The notes under the pieces are model-generated. The model was given only the letters and a program-made list of their open reading frames with translations. It did no database searches and had not been told where the DNA came from. The position numbers were made by a program, and so were the translations under genes. This document shows, piece after piece, positions 1-4,652 of a DNA stretch of 5,273 bases; position 1 is the first letter of the stretch; each line of letters opens with the position of its first letter. This DNA is from Nanobdellota archaeon (GTDB lineage: Archaea > Nanobdellota > Nanobdellia > Woesearchaeales > GCA-2686295): contig JAHJDK010000191.1 in NCBI GenBank assembly GCA_018812505.1, forward strand, positions 1 through 5,273, given 5' to 3'.

Positions 1-36
1 TGTCATAAGACATAACGGACATTTTTGTTTTTCCAT
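1..36 (-). CDS. 5' end of an unidentified CxxC protein gene (partial, runs off window)
   Basis: Only the first 12 codons lie in the window. From the ATG at 36-34 they read MEKQKCPLCLMT with no stop. The CPLCLM segment is a CxxC pair reminiscent of YHS-type or other small metal-binding domains, where a CPxCGM sequence is common, but so few residues do not allow identification. Support for a real start comes from upstream: a TATA-like box (TATTATATA, 66 to 58) is centred 26 nt before the ATG, which is right for a leaderless archaeal transcript. A GAGG at 50-47 could also serve as a weak ribosome site. A strong palindrome (68-93) lies just upstream of the TATA box. The same promoter layout is found before the thioredoxin-fold gene at 4087. 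The product is unknown. Confidence 0.5.
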   Translation of the reverse strand, partial: MEKQKCPLCLMT

Positions 37-57
37 AAAAAAACTGCCTCGAAACAG

Positions 58-66
58 TATATAATA
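58..66 (-). promoter_or_regulatory. TATA-like promoter box for the CxxC gene at the left edge
   Basis: On the minus strand this reads TATTATATA, centred 26 nt upstream of the ATG at 36. That is the usual archaeal TATA-to-start distance and implies a leaderless or nearly leaderless mRNA. It is separated by 7 bp from the core palindrome at 74-87, leaving just enough room for a BRE. Confidence 0.5.
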
Positions 67-67
67 G

Positions 68-93
68 AAGCAGTGAAACTAGTTTCAGTGCTT
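68..93. promoter_or_regulatory. Candidate operator: extended palindrome with TGAAACTAGTTTCA core
   Basis: The core at 74-87, TGAAACTAGTTTCA, is a perfect 14-bp palindrome. The symmetry extends out to 68-93, where 12 of 13 base pairs match; the exception is G73/G88. The right arm contains the TGA stop codon (87-85) of the upstream membrane regulator gene. A TATA-like box starts 7 bp downstream in the direction of transcription. A nearly identical core (13 of 14 bases on the minus strand) occupies the same position at 4127-4140. With no T tract following it, an operator is more likely than a terminator. That the neighbouring winged-helix protein binds it is inference. Confidence 0.6.
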
Positions 94-591
94 TAGAATG
101 ATGACATTTCTCATGCCACGCCTTTTCCTTTCCACCAGACCCCTGCCTTCCAGCCTGTCCAGTATTCTTGTGACCTTGACCTTGTTGAGTTTGGAGATTT
201 CCACTAATCTTGATTGTAATATTGAACCGTCGGATTCTATTAATTTCTTGAGAATTGTTTTCTCGTCTTTGCCAAGATCATTCATTATCTTCTGATAGTT
301 CTGCTTTGTTATTTTCTTTGATTCGACCTGAGGTCTTATATTTCTGATTCTAGTTATTATCTTTTCTTCCTTGGAAAAGAATATCAAATAAAATCCTATA
401 ATCATTATGAAACCCATTATACCAATGCCGACATTGGTTTGAAATTCAATAGTACCCCACATTGGACAAGTATCACCATGTTCACAAGAAGTACTTACAA
501 TATCATTCATTGCAGTATTGAAAGAAAATATTATGAATCCTAATAAGATTGCTATAGCAATCACAAGAATTCCAACTATTCTATTTTTCAT
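85..591 (-). CDS. Membrane-tethered winged-helix regulator with extracytoplasmic CxHxDxCP loop (paralogue 1)
   Basis: This 168-residue protein has two predicted membrane helices (about 5-24 and 53-73). The loop between them contains C36-x-H38-x-D40-x-C42-P43. A charged linker (74-105) leads to a C-terminal MarR-like winged helix (about 108-168), with a recognition helix near 134-148 (KVKVTRILDRLE) and a basic wing ending in VIILKH. With the DNA-binding domain inside the cell, the Cys/His/Asp loop must face outside. The architecture resembles the archaeal membrane-associated HTH proteins grouped under COG2512. It is a clear paralogue of the protein at 4599-4141, sharing the loop motif and a nearly identical recognition helix. 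The start is supported by a TATA-like box about 28 nt upstream. I infer a one-component sensor of metal or thiol redox state acting on the palindrome at its own stop codon. The ligand is not known. Confidence 0.8.
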   Translation of the reverse strand: MKNRIVGILVIAIAILLGFIIFSFNTAMNDIVSTSCEHGDTCPMWGTIEFQTNVGIGIMGFIMIIGFYLIFFSKEEKIITRIRNIRPQVESKKITKQNYQKIMNDLGKDEKTILKKLIESDGSILQSRLVEISKLNKVKVTRILDRLEGRGLVERKRRGMRNVIILKH

Positions 592-614
592 TATAAATCA
601 TTGATTTTAGTAGT

Positions 615-623
615 TTAAATAAA
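615..623 (-). promoter_or_regulatory. TATA-like box for regulator paralogue 1
   Basis: The minus strand reads TTTATTTAA in a T-rich stretch between the DUF1858 stop (638) and the ATG at 591. It is centred about 28 nt before that ATG, consistent with leaderless transcription. The same T-rich run (627-614) could also help terminate the ferredoxin-DUF1858 transcript. No TGAAAC palindrome is present here. Confidence 0.35.
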
Positions 624-637
624 TTAAAGAAAGTGAT

Positions 638-844
638 TTATTTTTTCTTGGCAACAGCTTTGTTCAGGTCCTTGAGAAGTTTTTCTATTTTGATTCCATG
701 AGCCTCAGCTGCCTGTCCGACAGTCTCCTGAGAGGACATGTGGCACATGGCGCATTGTAGACCTTTCTCAAAAAATACTTCCATAGTTTCAGGATGTTTT
801 GTTATAAGCTCTTTCAAGTTCATATTTTTTGTTACTTTTACCAT
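638..844 (-). CDS. DUF1858 domain protein (hybrid-cluster-protein-associated redox disulfide family)
   Basis: This 68-residue soluble protein matches the DUF1858 pattern along its whole length. A VTKNMNLKELITKHPETMEVFFEKG helix region is followed by C31-A-M-C34, then ETVGQAAEAHGI and a final helix with a Lys-rich tail. The family is known as a redox-disulfide domain often found near hybrid cluster protein and other iron-sulfur genes; its exact reaction is not established. The ATG at 844 is chosen because the family starts here. The open frame continues upstream to 904 but only as overlap with the ferredoxin. The gene begins 5 bp after the ferredoxin stop, and a GTGAT Shine-Dalgarno (853-849) overlaps that stop, so the two genes form a translationally coupled pair. 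The CxxC may accept or pass electrons or thiols with the ferredoxin; that is inference. Confidence 0.85.
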   Translation of the reverse strand: MVKVTKNMNLKELITKHPETMEVFFEKGLQCAMCHMSSQETVGQAAEAHGIKIEKLLKDLNKAVAKKK

Positions 845-849
845 CCAAA

Positions 850-1062
850 TCACTTTACGATTATGCACTGGACCGGGCAAGTGTTTGCAGCGTCCTCGTT
901 GCAACCTGCGTCCTTGACTGTAAGCTCAAAGTTCTTACCAACCTTCTTTCCGCCCTTTAGGACTGACTTGCCGTCATCACCCATGTCCCAAAAGTCAGGG
1001 CACACTGCCGCGCACGCTCCGCAACCAATGCATTTTTCTTTTTCATGAATTATCTTTGGCAT
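850..1062 (-). CDS. Ferredoxin, single [4Fe-4S] cluster type
   Basis: The 70-residue product starts MPKIIHEKEKC. It contains C11-x2-C14-x2-C17-x3-C21-P and a distal C62-P, the ligand set of small electron-carrying ferredoxins. C11, C14, C17 and C62 should hold one cubane cluster. C21 and C54 are placed like the extra Cys pair of Thermococcales-type ferredoxins, which can form a disulfide. C66, in CPVQC, is an additional Cys where Ala is common. A segment reading PDFWDMGDDGKS links the motifs and is typical of archaeal and anaerobe ferredoxins. The start at 1062 is preferred because it gives the usual family N-terminus and has a TATA-like box 24 nt upstream; an in-frame ATG at 1077 would add five residues. 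It is cotranscribed with the DUF1858 gene. The electron partner is not visible. Confidence 0.9.
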   Translation of the reverse strand: MPKIIHEKEKCIGCGACAAVCPDFWDMGDDGKSVLKGGKKVGKNFELTVKDAGCNEDAANTCPVQCIIVK

Positions 1063-1081
1063 ATAAAATACCGTCATTAAT

Positions 1082-1091
1082 TATTATTTAC
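1082..1091 (-). promoter_or_regulatory. TATA-like box for the ferredoxin-DUF1858 operon
   Basis: The minus strand reads GTAAATAATAA around 1092-1082, centred about 24 nt before the ATG at 1062. This placement favours that start and a leaderless transcript. A second AT-rich candidate lies near 1112-1120, so the assignment is tentative. Confidence 0.35.
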
Positions 1092-1144
1092 AGATTTCCT
1101 TCTAAGCCTAATATGCTTATAATTTGGCATTTTATAAAGATTAT

Positions 1145-1153
1145 TATAGAGAG
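1145..1153. repeat. Left 9-bp target site duplication of the MITE-like element
   Basis: TATAGAGAG here is repeated exactly at 1221-1229. Each copy directly abuts one end of the terminal inverted repeats, as expected for a staggered-cut insertion. Confidence 0.7.
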
Positions 1154-1220
1154 GGCTTTGTGTTAGCAAGTCCTAAAAACACTTGACTTTATACACAAAA
1201 AACACTATTTACACAAAGCC
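1154..1220. mobile_element. 67-bp MITE-like element with IS903-like (IS5 family) ends
   Basis: A 67-bp segment begins with GGCTTTGTGT (1154-1163) and ends with its perfect reverse complement ACACAAAGCC (1211-1220). It is flanked with no gap by 9-bp direct repeats TATAGAGAG. Inverted ends plus an exactly adjoining duplication are the signature of transposition. The interior (about 47 bp) is AT-rich and has no coding capacity, so it would need a transposase supplied elsewhere. From known families, IS903 of the IS5 family has ends GGCTTTGTTGAATAAATC and makes 9-bp duplications, which fits both the end sequence and the repeat length; the family assignment is inference. It lies between the cysteine desulfurase stop and the ferredoxin promoter and disrupts no gene. 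The ends could also pair in RNA as a long-loop hairpin. Confidence 0.7.
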
Positions 1221-1229
1221 TATAGAGAG
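1221..1229. repeat. Right 9-bp target site duplication of the MITE-like element
   Basis: TATAGAGAG, identical to 1145-1153, directly follows the right terminal inverted repeat. Beyond it, AGAGA-CAATT-TCTCT (1226-1240) forms a small potential hairpin, which may have been the original intergenic structure at the insertion site. Confidence 0.7.
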
Positions 1230-1276
1230 ACAATTTCTCTTAATTTTTCATTTTAAAGATAGATTTCTGCTAAATC

Positions 1277-2473
1277 TTACATCATTTTACAAATTTTCTT
1301 AATTTCTTCTACTAAAACTTCACTCTCTTCTTTGTTGTTATAAAGGTAAAGAGAAACTCTGGCAGAACCTTTTAAATTATTTGCATTAAACCAAGAATGA
1401 ACGCAATGCATTCCAGACCTTATCATGATATTTGAGCTTTCATTCAGAATTCCTGCAATTTCGTGAGGATCAATTCCTTTAATGTTAAAGCTGATTATCC
1501 CGCTTCTCTTTTCAGGTTCATTTTCACCTAAAATTTCTATGCCTAAATTACAAAACCTCTTGGTTATGATTCTGTTCAAATCTATTACATGACTTTCAAT
1601 GTTTTTTATCCCAATTTTTGTTAAATACCTTACTGCTTCTGCAAAACCGATAATGCCTGCATAATTCTGCAATCCAGCTTCAAACCTTTCGGGTATTTCT
1701 TCTTCTTCGTAACTAACATAGGTGCTGTTTTTTACAGTATCGCCTCCAATAATAAATGGACTTAATTTTTTCAACAAATCGAGTTTCCCATACAATGCTC
1801 CAATACCACTTGGTCCACACATCTTATGACCTGAAAATGCAAGAAAATCAATATCTAACTTTCTAACGTTTATCTCTTTGTGTGGAACAGATTGAGCACC
1901 ATCTATTAAGACCAAACTATTATTTTCATGCGCAAGCTTTATAATTTCTTTAATGGGGTTACTAGTACCATCTAAATTGGAAGTATGAACAGTAGAAACT
2001 AACCTAACATTCTTATTTAACTTATTCTGGAAATCATTTAAATCACCTAATTTAAACACTTCATGCCCAATCCCCTTTCTTCTCAATAATTGAAATGGAA
2101 GCAGTCCGCTATTATGTTCTTTGTCACTTGTTAGAACCATATCCCCCTTTTCAAGATTTAAAGAATTAGCAATTAAGTTGATCCCTTCTGTTGTATTTTT
2201 CGTGAATATGACTTCATTTATTCCTTTAGCACCCAAAAATTTTTGTATAGTTTTTCTTGAATTGTAAACTTCATTAGTAACTTTTCTTCCTAATCTATGT
2301 ATGCTTCTGCCAGCACAAGCTGGAAACTCTTTATAATATCTGTTGATTGCATTAATAACATGAATTGGTTTTAATGTAACGCAGGCAGAATCCATATAAA
2401 TTACTGGTTTTCCACTTGTTTGTTTCTTAAAAATTGGAAAATCTTCTCTTATTTTTTGAACATTCAGAGACAT
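1277..2473 (-). CDS. sufS: Cysteine desulfurase, SufS-like (group II, class V aminotransferase fold)
   Basis: This 398-residue PLP enzyme should convert cysteine to alanine and load sulfur as a persulfide on its own Cys, in the cytoplasm. It aligns with SufS from end to end. Visible motifs are NTTEGINL (93-100), the PLP-stacking H120, HTSNLDGTSNP (163-173), D191-GAQ for PLP, FSGHK with the Schiff-base K217, RFEAGLQN (263-270), R352-SGMH-C357 with the catalytic Cys, and R372 for the substrate carboxylate. Length is normal (E. coli SufS has 406). Oddities are SACVTLKP where SAA/NAATTQKP is usual, PACAGRSIH in the region of the usual VHRGIH, and EHNSG where EHHAN occurs. The ATG directly follows the TAA of the upstream gene and has an AAGGTGA ribosome site (2484-2478), so it belongs to that operon. 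No SufBCD or IscU gene is in view. Confidence 0.92.
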   Translation of the reverse strand: MSLNVQKIREDFPIFKKQTSGKPVIYMDSACVTLKPIHVINAINRYYKEFPACAGRSIHRLGRKVTNEVYNSRKTIQKFLGAKGINEVIFTKNTTEGINLIANSLNLEKGDMVLTSDKEHNSGLLPFQLLRRKGIGHEVFKLGDLNDFQNKLNKNVRLVSTVHTSNLDGTSNPIKEIIKLAHENNSLVLIDGAQSVPHKEINVRKLDIDFLAFSGHKMCGPSGIGALYGKLDLLKKLSPFIIGGDTVKNSTYVSYEEEEIPERFEAGLQNYAGIIGFAEAVRYLTKIGIKNIESHVIDLNRIITKRFCNLGIEILGENEPEKRSGIISFNIKGIDPHEIAGILNESSNIMIRSGMHCVHSWFNANNLKGSARVSLYLYNNKEESEVLVEEIKKICKMM

Positions 2474-2959
2474 TTATTCACCTTCAATATAACAACTTTC
2501 TTTACATATGTCACCTTCTCTTTCTTGACAACCAATTTCATCCCCGCAACTGCATTCTTTATTCTGACATAAAGGACTTTCACAATCAACATTTATTTTA
2601 AAAACATCACCCAATCCTGTATAAACACATGCTTCTTGTGAGTTCTCACCATCACAGTTACCATATATGATAAAATTAAAAATTCCTATCCCAGAATAGA
2701 TAATGCTCACAATCATAAGAATCGTAAATATCCAAGATATGGTTTCGAAATGCCTAAAAGTGAATCTTGCTAATTTAGGCTTTCTTCTTAATAATTTACC
2801 CATTATTTGGCTTTTTAATCTCTGATCTAAACCTGAATCACAAGGTTTTAGTCTAATTCTTTTAAAGACACATTCAAAAGCTTCTCGTGCGATTTTTCTA
2901 TGGGTTGCACTAAATATTCCCAAGATACCAAATACTACCAAAGCTATTAAGCATATCAT
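2474..2959 (-). CDS. Two-TM membrane protein with Cys-rich C-terminus, function unknown
   Basis: The 161-residue product starts with a hydrophobic helix (1-17). A basic, presumably cytoplasmic segment (about 18-70) contains C30 and C40 and several KL(L/A)R stretches. A second membrane helix (about 73-98) is followed by an external tail holding nine cysteines between 102 and 156 (102, 111, 126, 131, 136, 138, 144, 152, 156), starting with YGNCDG. I recall similar uncharacterised archaeal proteins near DsbA-like genes but cannot name a family. The tail could bind metal or form disulfides, possibly as a substrate or partner of the thioredoxin-fold protein encoded upstream. The ATG at 2959 has a good ribosome site, GGTGA (2970-2966). 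The stop abuts the desulfurase ATG directly, so the two are one operon. The role is open. Confidence 0.8.
   Translation of the reverse strand: MICLIALVVFGILGIFSATHRKIAREAFECVFKRIRLKPCDSGLDQRLKSQIMGKLLRRKPKLARFTFRHFETISWIFTILMIVSIIYSGIGIFNFIIYGNCDGENSQEACVYTGLGDVFKINVDCESPLCQNKECSCGDEIGCQEREGDICKESCYIEGE
2478..2484 (-). promoter_or_regulatory. Ribosome binding site of the cysteine desulfurase, inside the upstream gene
   Basis: AAGGTGA on the minus strand lies four bases before the ATG at 2473. It overlaps the last codons of the two-TM protein gene, which fixes the start and implies translational coupling. Confidence 0.6.
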
Positions 2960-2965
2960 TTTTAG

Positions 2966-2970
2966 TCACC
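2966..2970 (-). promoter_or_regulatory. Ribosome binding site of the Cys-rich two-TM protein
   Basis: GGTGA lies six bases before the ATG at 2959. A Shine-Dalgarno here, unlike the TATA-only start of the gene at 4087, suggests that this gene is an internal member of the transcript starting at the thioredoxin-fold gene. Confidence 0.55.
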
Positions 2971-2973
2971 ATT

Positions 2974-3002
2974 AAAATCAAAAAATAAAAAAAATTAAAA
3001 AA
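2974..3002 (-). terminator. T-rich tract downstream of the thioredoxin-fold gene, possible (partial) archaeal terminator
   Basis: The minus strand carries runs of six, eight, six and four T residues broken by one or two other bases, starting 8 bp after the stop codon at 3011. Archaeal RNA polymerase terminates on such U-rich stretches without a hairpin. Because the next gene has a ribosome site and no obvious separate promoter, the tract may attenuate rather than fully stop transcription. Confidence 0.45.
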
Positions 3003-3010
3003 GGGGAATC

Positions 3011-4087
3011 TTACGCACCACATCCTGCTGCAGTTGCTGAACCTCCCTGTGTATCAAAGCCAAAACCAGGTGCTGGATTACCAAAAGAGGTCATGTCAGT
3101 ATTGCATTCTTCAGGCTTACTTGTAAAAGCTCCACATATTGTGTTAAGGAGACTTTGCGCGTCTCTTGCAGAGCTTGCCTGTTTTCCATTTATTACTAAT
3201 GTTGGAGAACCCCTCACACCATATTCTTTGTTTTCTTTATCATATACGTTGAACGGTGGGAAATTGCCACTCCATCCAGTTTTCTGGGGATCTTCAAAAA
3301 GCTCTGTAACTTTATACAATTCATCAGTTTCTTTCACACAACCATTTATGTTTGCTTCTGTAAGTCCAACTGTTTCAAGTGCTCCTTCAAAATCGTCATC
3401 TTCTAAGAAAGCACTAAGATATTGAATATATTTGTCATTATAGTCTCTTTGTATACAATACTGTCTTAATTGTTCATCAAGCTCTTTCTTACCATGCATC
3501 GCGTAATTGACGAATTTGACTTCAAAGTCTATCTTATCGCTCAGTTCCTTGACTACGGGCAAAATTCCCTTTTCAATTTGAGTGCCGTACGGACAGTGCG
3601 ACATTACAAACAACTCCACATTTGGCTTGCTTGATTTCTGAATATCTGAAGGTGTCTGCGTCGATGGTACTGGTGTGTCAGAGTTTTCTGAAGGCATTTT
3701 CACAGATGTGTCAATCGGTGGTGAAAGGAAAACATATGAGCCGTCCCTTGTCACATACACAGGGATGTTGTTTCCCTGATAAGAGACAGTGACATTGTAC
3801 AAGCCTCCTGCCTCGTCAACAGAAACAAAGGTTGCCTCTGTCCCAGGCTGGACAAGATTTTCATTAATGTATCTGATTGCTGTATCGGATGCCGACTCTG
3901 GAGTTTTTTCATTCAGAAGCTGTGTCGATGACATGCTTCCCGTGAGAGCATTCAACAAGAACCCTGAAGTAAAGGCAAAAACAACCAGCACGGCTGCTAT
4001 CACTGTTTTTCTGTTAGCTGATATCCCAGTTCTCTTCGATTCCCTATTTTCATGTTTATGTAAGTGTTCATGTTTTCTTTCAGTCAT
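3011..4087 (-). CDS. Membrane-anchored thioredoxin-fold protein (DsbA/GILT-like) with single-Cys CPYG site
   Basis: The 358-residue protein has a short cytoplasmic His-rich N-terminus (HEHLHKH, 6-12), one membrane anchor (about 28-49), and an external region (about 65-125) with an YNVTVSYQGNNIPVYVTRDG-like beta segment. A Pro/Ser linker (130-155) leads to a thioredoxin fold (about 156-320). The fold opens with VELFVMSHC165PYG and has a cis-proline loop GSP295TLVING. The usual CxxC is reduced to one Cys, with Gly at the second place. C211, C250, C318, C328 and the tail C356 could act as partners, as the spread of Cys is somewhat GILT-like. The C-terminus is a Gly/Ser-rich tail ending CGA. A role in envelope thiol-disulfide chemistry is inferred. 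The ATG is supported by a TATA-like box 27 nt upstream, itself 8 bp from a palindromic operator candidate. Confidence 0.85.
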   Translation of the reverse strand: MTERKHEHLHKHENRESKRTGISANRKTVIAAVLVVFAFTSGFLLNALTGSMSSTQLLNEKTPESASDTAIRYINENLVQPGTEATFVSVDEAGGLYNVTVSYQGNNIPVYVTRDGSYVFLSPPIDTSVKMPSENSDTPVPSTQTPSDIQKSSKPNVELFVMSHCPYGTQIEKGILPVVKELSDKIDFEVKFVNYAMHGKKELDEQLRQYCIQRDYNDKYIQYLSAFLEDDDFEGALETVGLTEANINGCVKETDELYKVTELFEDPQKTGWSGNFPPFNVYDKENKEYGVRGSPTLVINGKQASSARDAQSLLNTICGAFTSKPEECNTDMTSFGNPAPGFGFDTQGGSATAAGCGA

Positions 4088-4110
4088 GGAATATTCTATA
4101 AAGAAAGGCC

Positions 4111-4118
4111 TTATAAAG
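4111..4118 (-). promoter_or_regulatory. TATA-like box for the thioredoxin-fold gene / operon
   Basis: CTTTATAA on the minus strand is centred 27 nt before the ATG at 4087, so the transcript is probably leaderless. It starts 8 bp downstream of the palindrome at 4127-4140, matching the arrangement at the left edge of the window. A related CTTTATA copy lies 15 bp further on (4103-4097), but that is too close to the ATG. Confidence 0.55.
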
Positions 4119-4126
4119 AATAACTA

Positions 4127-4140
4127 TGAAACCAGTTTCA
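4127..4140. promoter_or_regulatory. Candidate operator: TGAAAC-N2-GTTTCA palindrome (second copy)
   Basis: The plus strand reads TGAAACCAGTTTCA, a perfect 6-2-6 inverted repeat. On the minus strand it is TGAAACTGGTTTCA, differing at one central base from the core at 74-87. It immediately follows the TAG stop (4143-4141) of regulator paralogue 2 and lies 8 bp upstream of the TATA box of the next gene. Symmetry does not extend beyond the core here. Binding by the winged-helix regulator is inferred from the matched duplication of regulator and site. Confidence 0.6.
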
Positions 4141-4599
4141 CTATTTTAATATGATAAGATTTCCCATTCCTCTTCTTCTTCTTTCCACTAAATTTTTAAC
4201 TTCAAGATTGTCCAGAACCCTACTGACTTTAACTTTTGATAGTTTTGTCTTTTCTACCAATTCGTTTTGAAGAATGGTCCCACCAGAATTGACGATTGTT
4301 TCATAGATAATTCTTTCATCACTTTTCAACTTTTTTAAAACTTTTTTCCAATCGTCGACTCTCTCTATTTTTTTGGACTGTTTTGATGTAAGCATAAAAA
4401 TACCGAGAACACCAAGAACCAAGACTGCTGTGAAACCCATATACATTATAGGAAGTGATCTTTCCAATGGACATATATCATCATGTATGCATTTCATTTC
4501 ATTCATGAGATAAATCAGCATTATTCCAAACACTACACATAGCCCTAATAATATTAATCCAATAAATTTGGATCCCATATGAATTTCAAATCTTCTCAT
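4141..4599 (-). CDS. Membrane-tethered winged-helix regulator with extracytoplasmic CxHxDxCP loop (paralogue 2)
   Basis: The 152-residue protein has the same layout as the one at 591-85. TM helices lie at about 11-31 and 51-71, separated by an outside loop with C37-x-H39-x-D41-x-C43-P44, followed by a charged linker and a winged helix (about 93-152). The recognition helix KVKVSRVLDNLE (122-133) differs from its paralogue mainly by conservative changes, and the basic wing (RRRRGMGN) and LIILK end are shared. The start at 4599 (MRRFEIH) has GTGA four bases upstream and an AT-rich element about 26 nt upstream. The in-frame ATG at 4578 (MGSKF) would align better with the paralogue and is the alternative. 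The open frame up to 4734 is overlap with the ATPase and was not used. It follows the metal ATPase by 53 bp. The sensed signal is unknown; metal or redox is inferred. Confidence 0.78.
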   Translation of the reverse strand: MRRFEIHMGSKFIGLILLGLCVVFGIMLIYLMNEMKCIHDDICPLERSLPIMYMGFTAVLVLGVLGIFMLTSKQSKKIERVDDWKKVLKKLKSDERIIYETIVNSGGTILQNELVEKTKLSKVKVSRVLDNLEVKNLVERRRRGMGNLIILK

Positions 4600-4608
4600 A
4601 GTTTCACT
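4599..4608 (-). promoter_or_regulatory. Possible operator half-site over the start of regulator paralogue 2
   Basis: AGTGAAACTA on the minus strand is identical to one half of the palindrome at the left edge (plus strand 72-81), but the second half is missing. It runs into the ATG at 4599, where a bound protein could block expression and give autoregulation. A ten-base match is weak evidence alone. Confidence 0.2.
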
Positions 4609-4652
4609 TAAATTATTATGATTTTTATCTATATTTAATCCTTTAAATGTTA

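Noticed and set aside
51..55. Other single GAAAC/GTTTC occurrences (for example 51-55, 786-790, 2740-2745, 3371-3380, 4890) as operator copies
   Set aside because: None has the second arm at the right spacing, and most lie inside coding sequence; five-base matches are expected by chance.
98..295. Plus-strand open frame opposite regulator paralogue 1
   Set aside because: It is antisense to a clear winged-helix domain, has low-complexity Ser/Leu composition, and shows no promoter or family resemblance. The plus-strand frames at 794-1048, 3093-3425 and 3789-4154 are rejected for the same reason.
845..904. Upstream extension of the DUF1858 gene (MQRGRCKHLPG...)
   Set aside because: It overlaps the ferredoxin 3' end, and the DUF1858 family begins at MVKVTKN, which has its own ribosome site.
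1103..1119. TAAGC-N7-GCTTA inverted repeat upstream of the ferredoxin as an operator
   Set aside because: The arms are only 5 bp, occur once and lie in AT-rich sequence, so chance is a sufficient explanation.
1154..1220. Reading the inverted repeat as a transcription terminator or ncRNA hairpin
   Set aside because: The 47-nt loop is too large for a terminator, and the 9-bp direct repeats exactly outside the arms are explained by transposition, not by a hairpin.
1226..1240. AGAGA-CAATT-TCTCT hairpin as terminator of the desulfurase transcript
   Set aside because: The stem is five mostly weak pairs, with no T run following on the minus strand.
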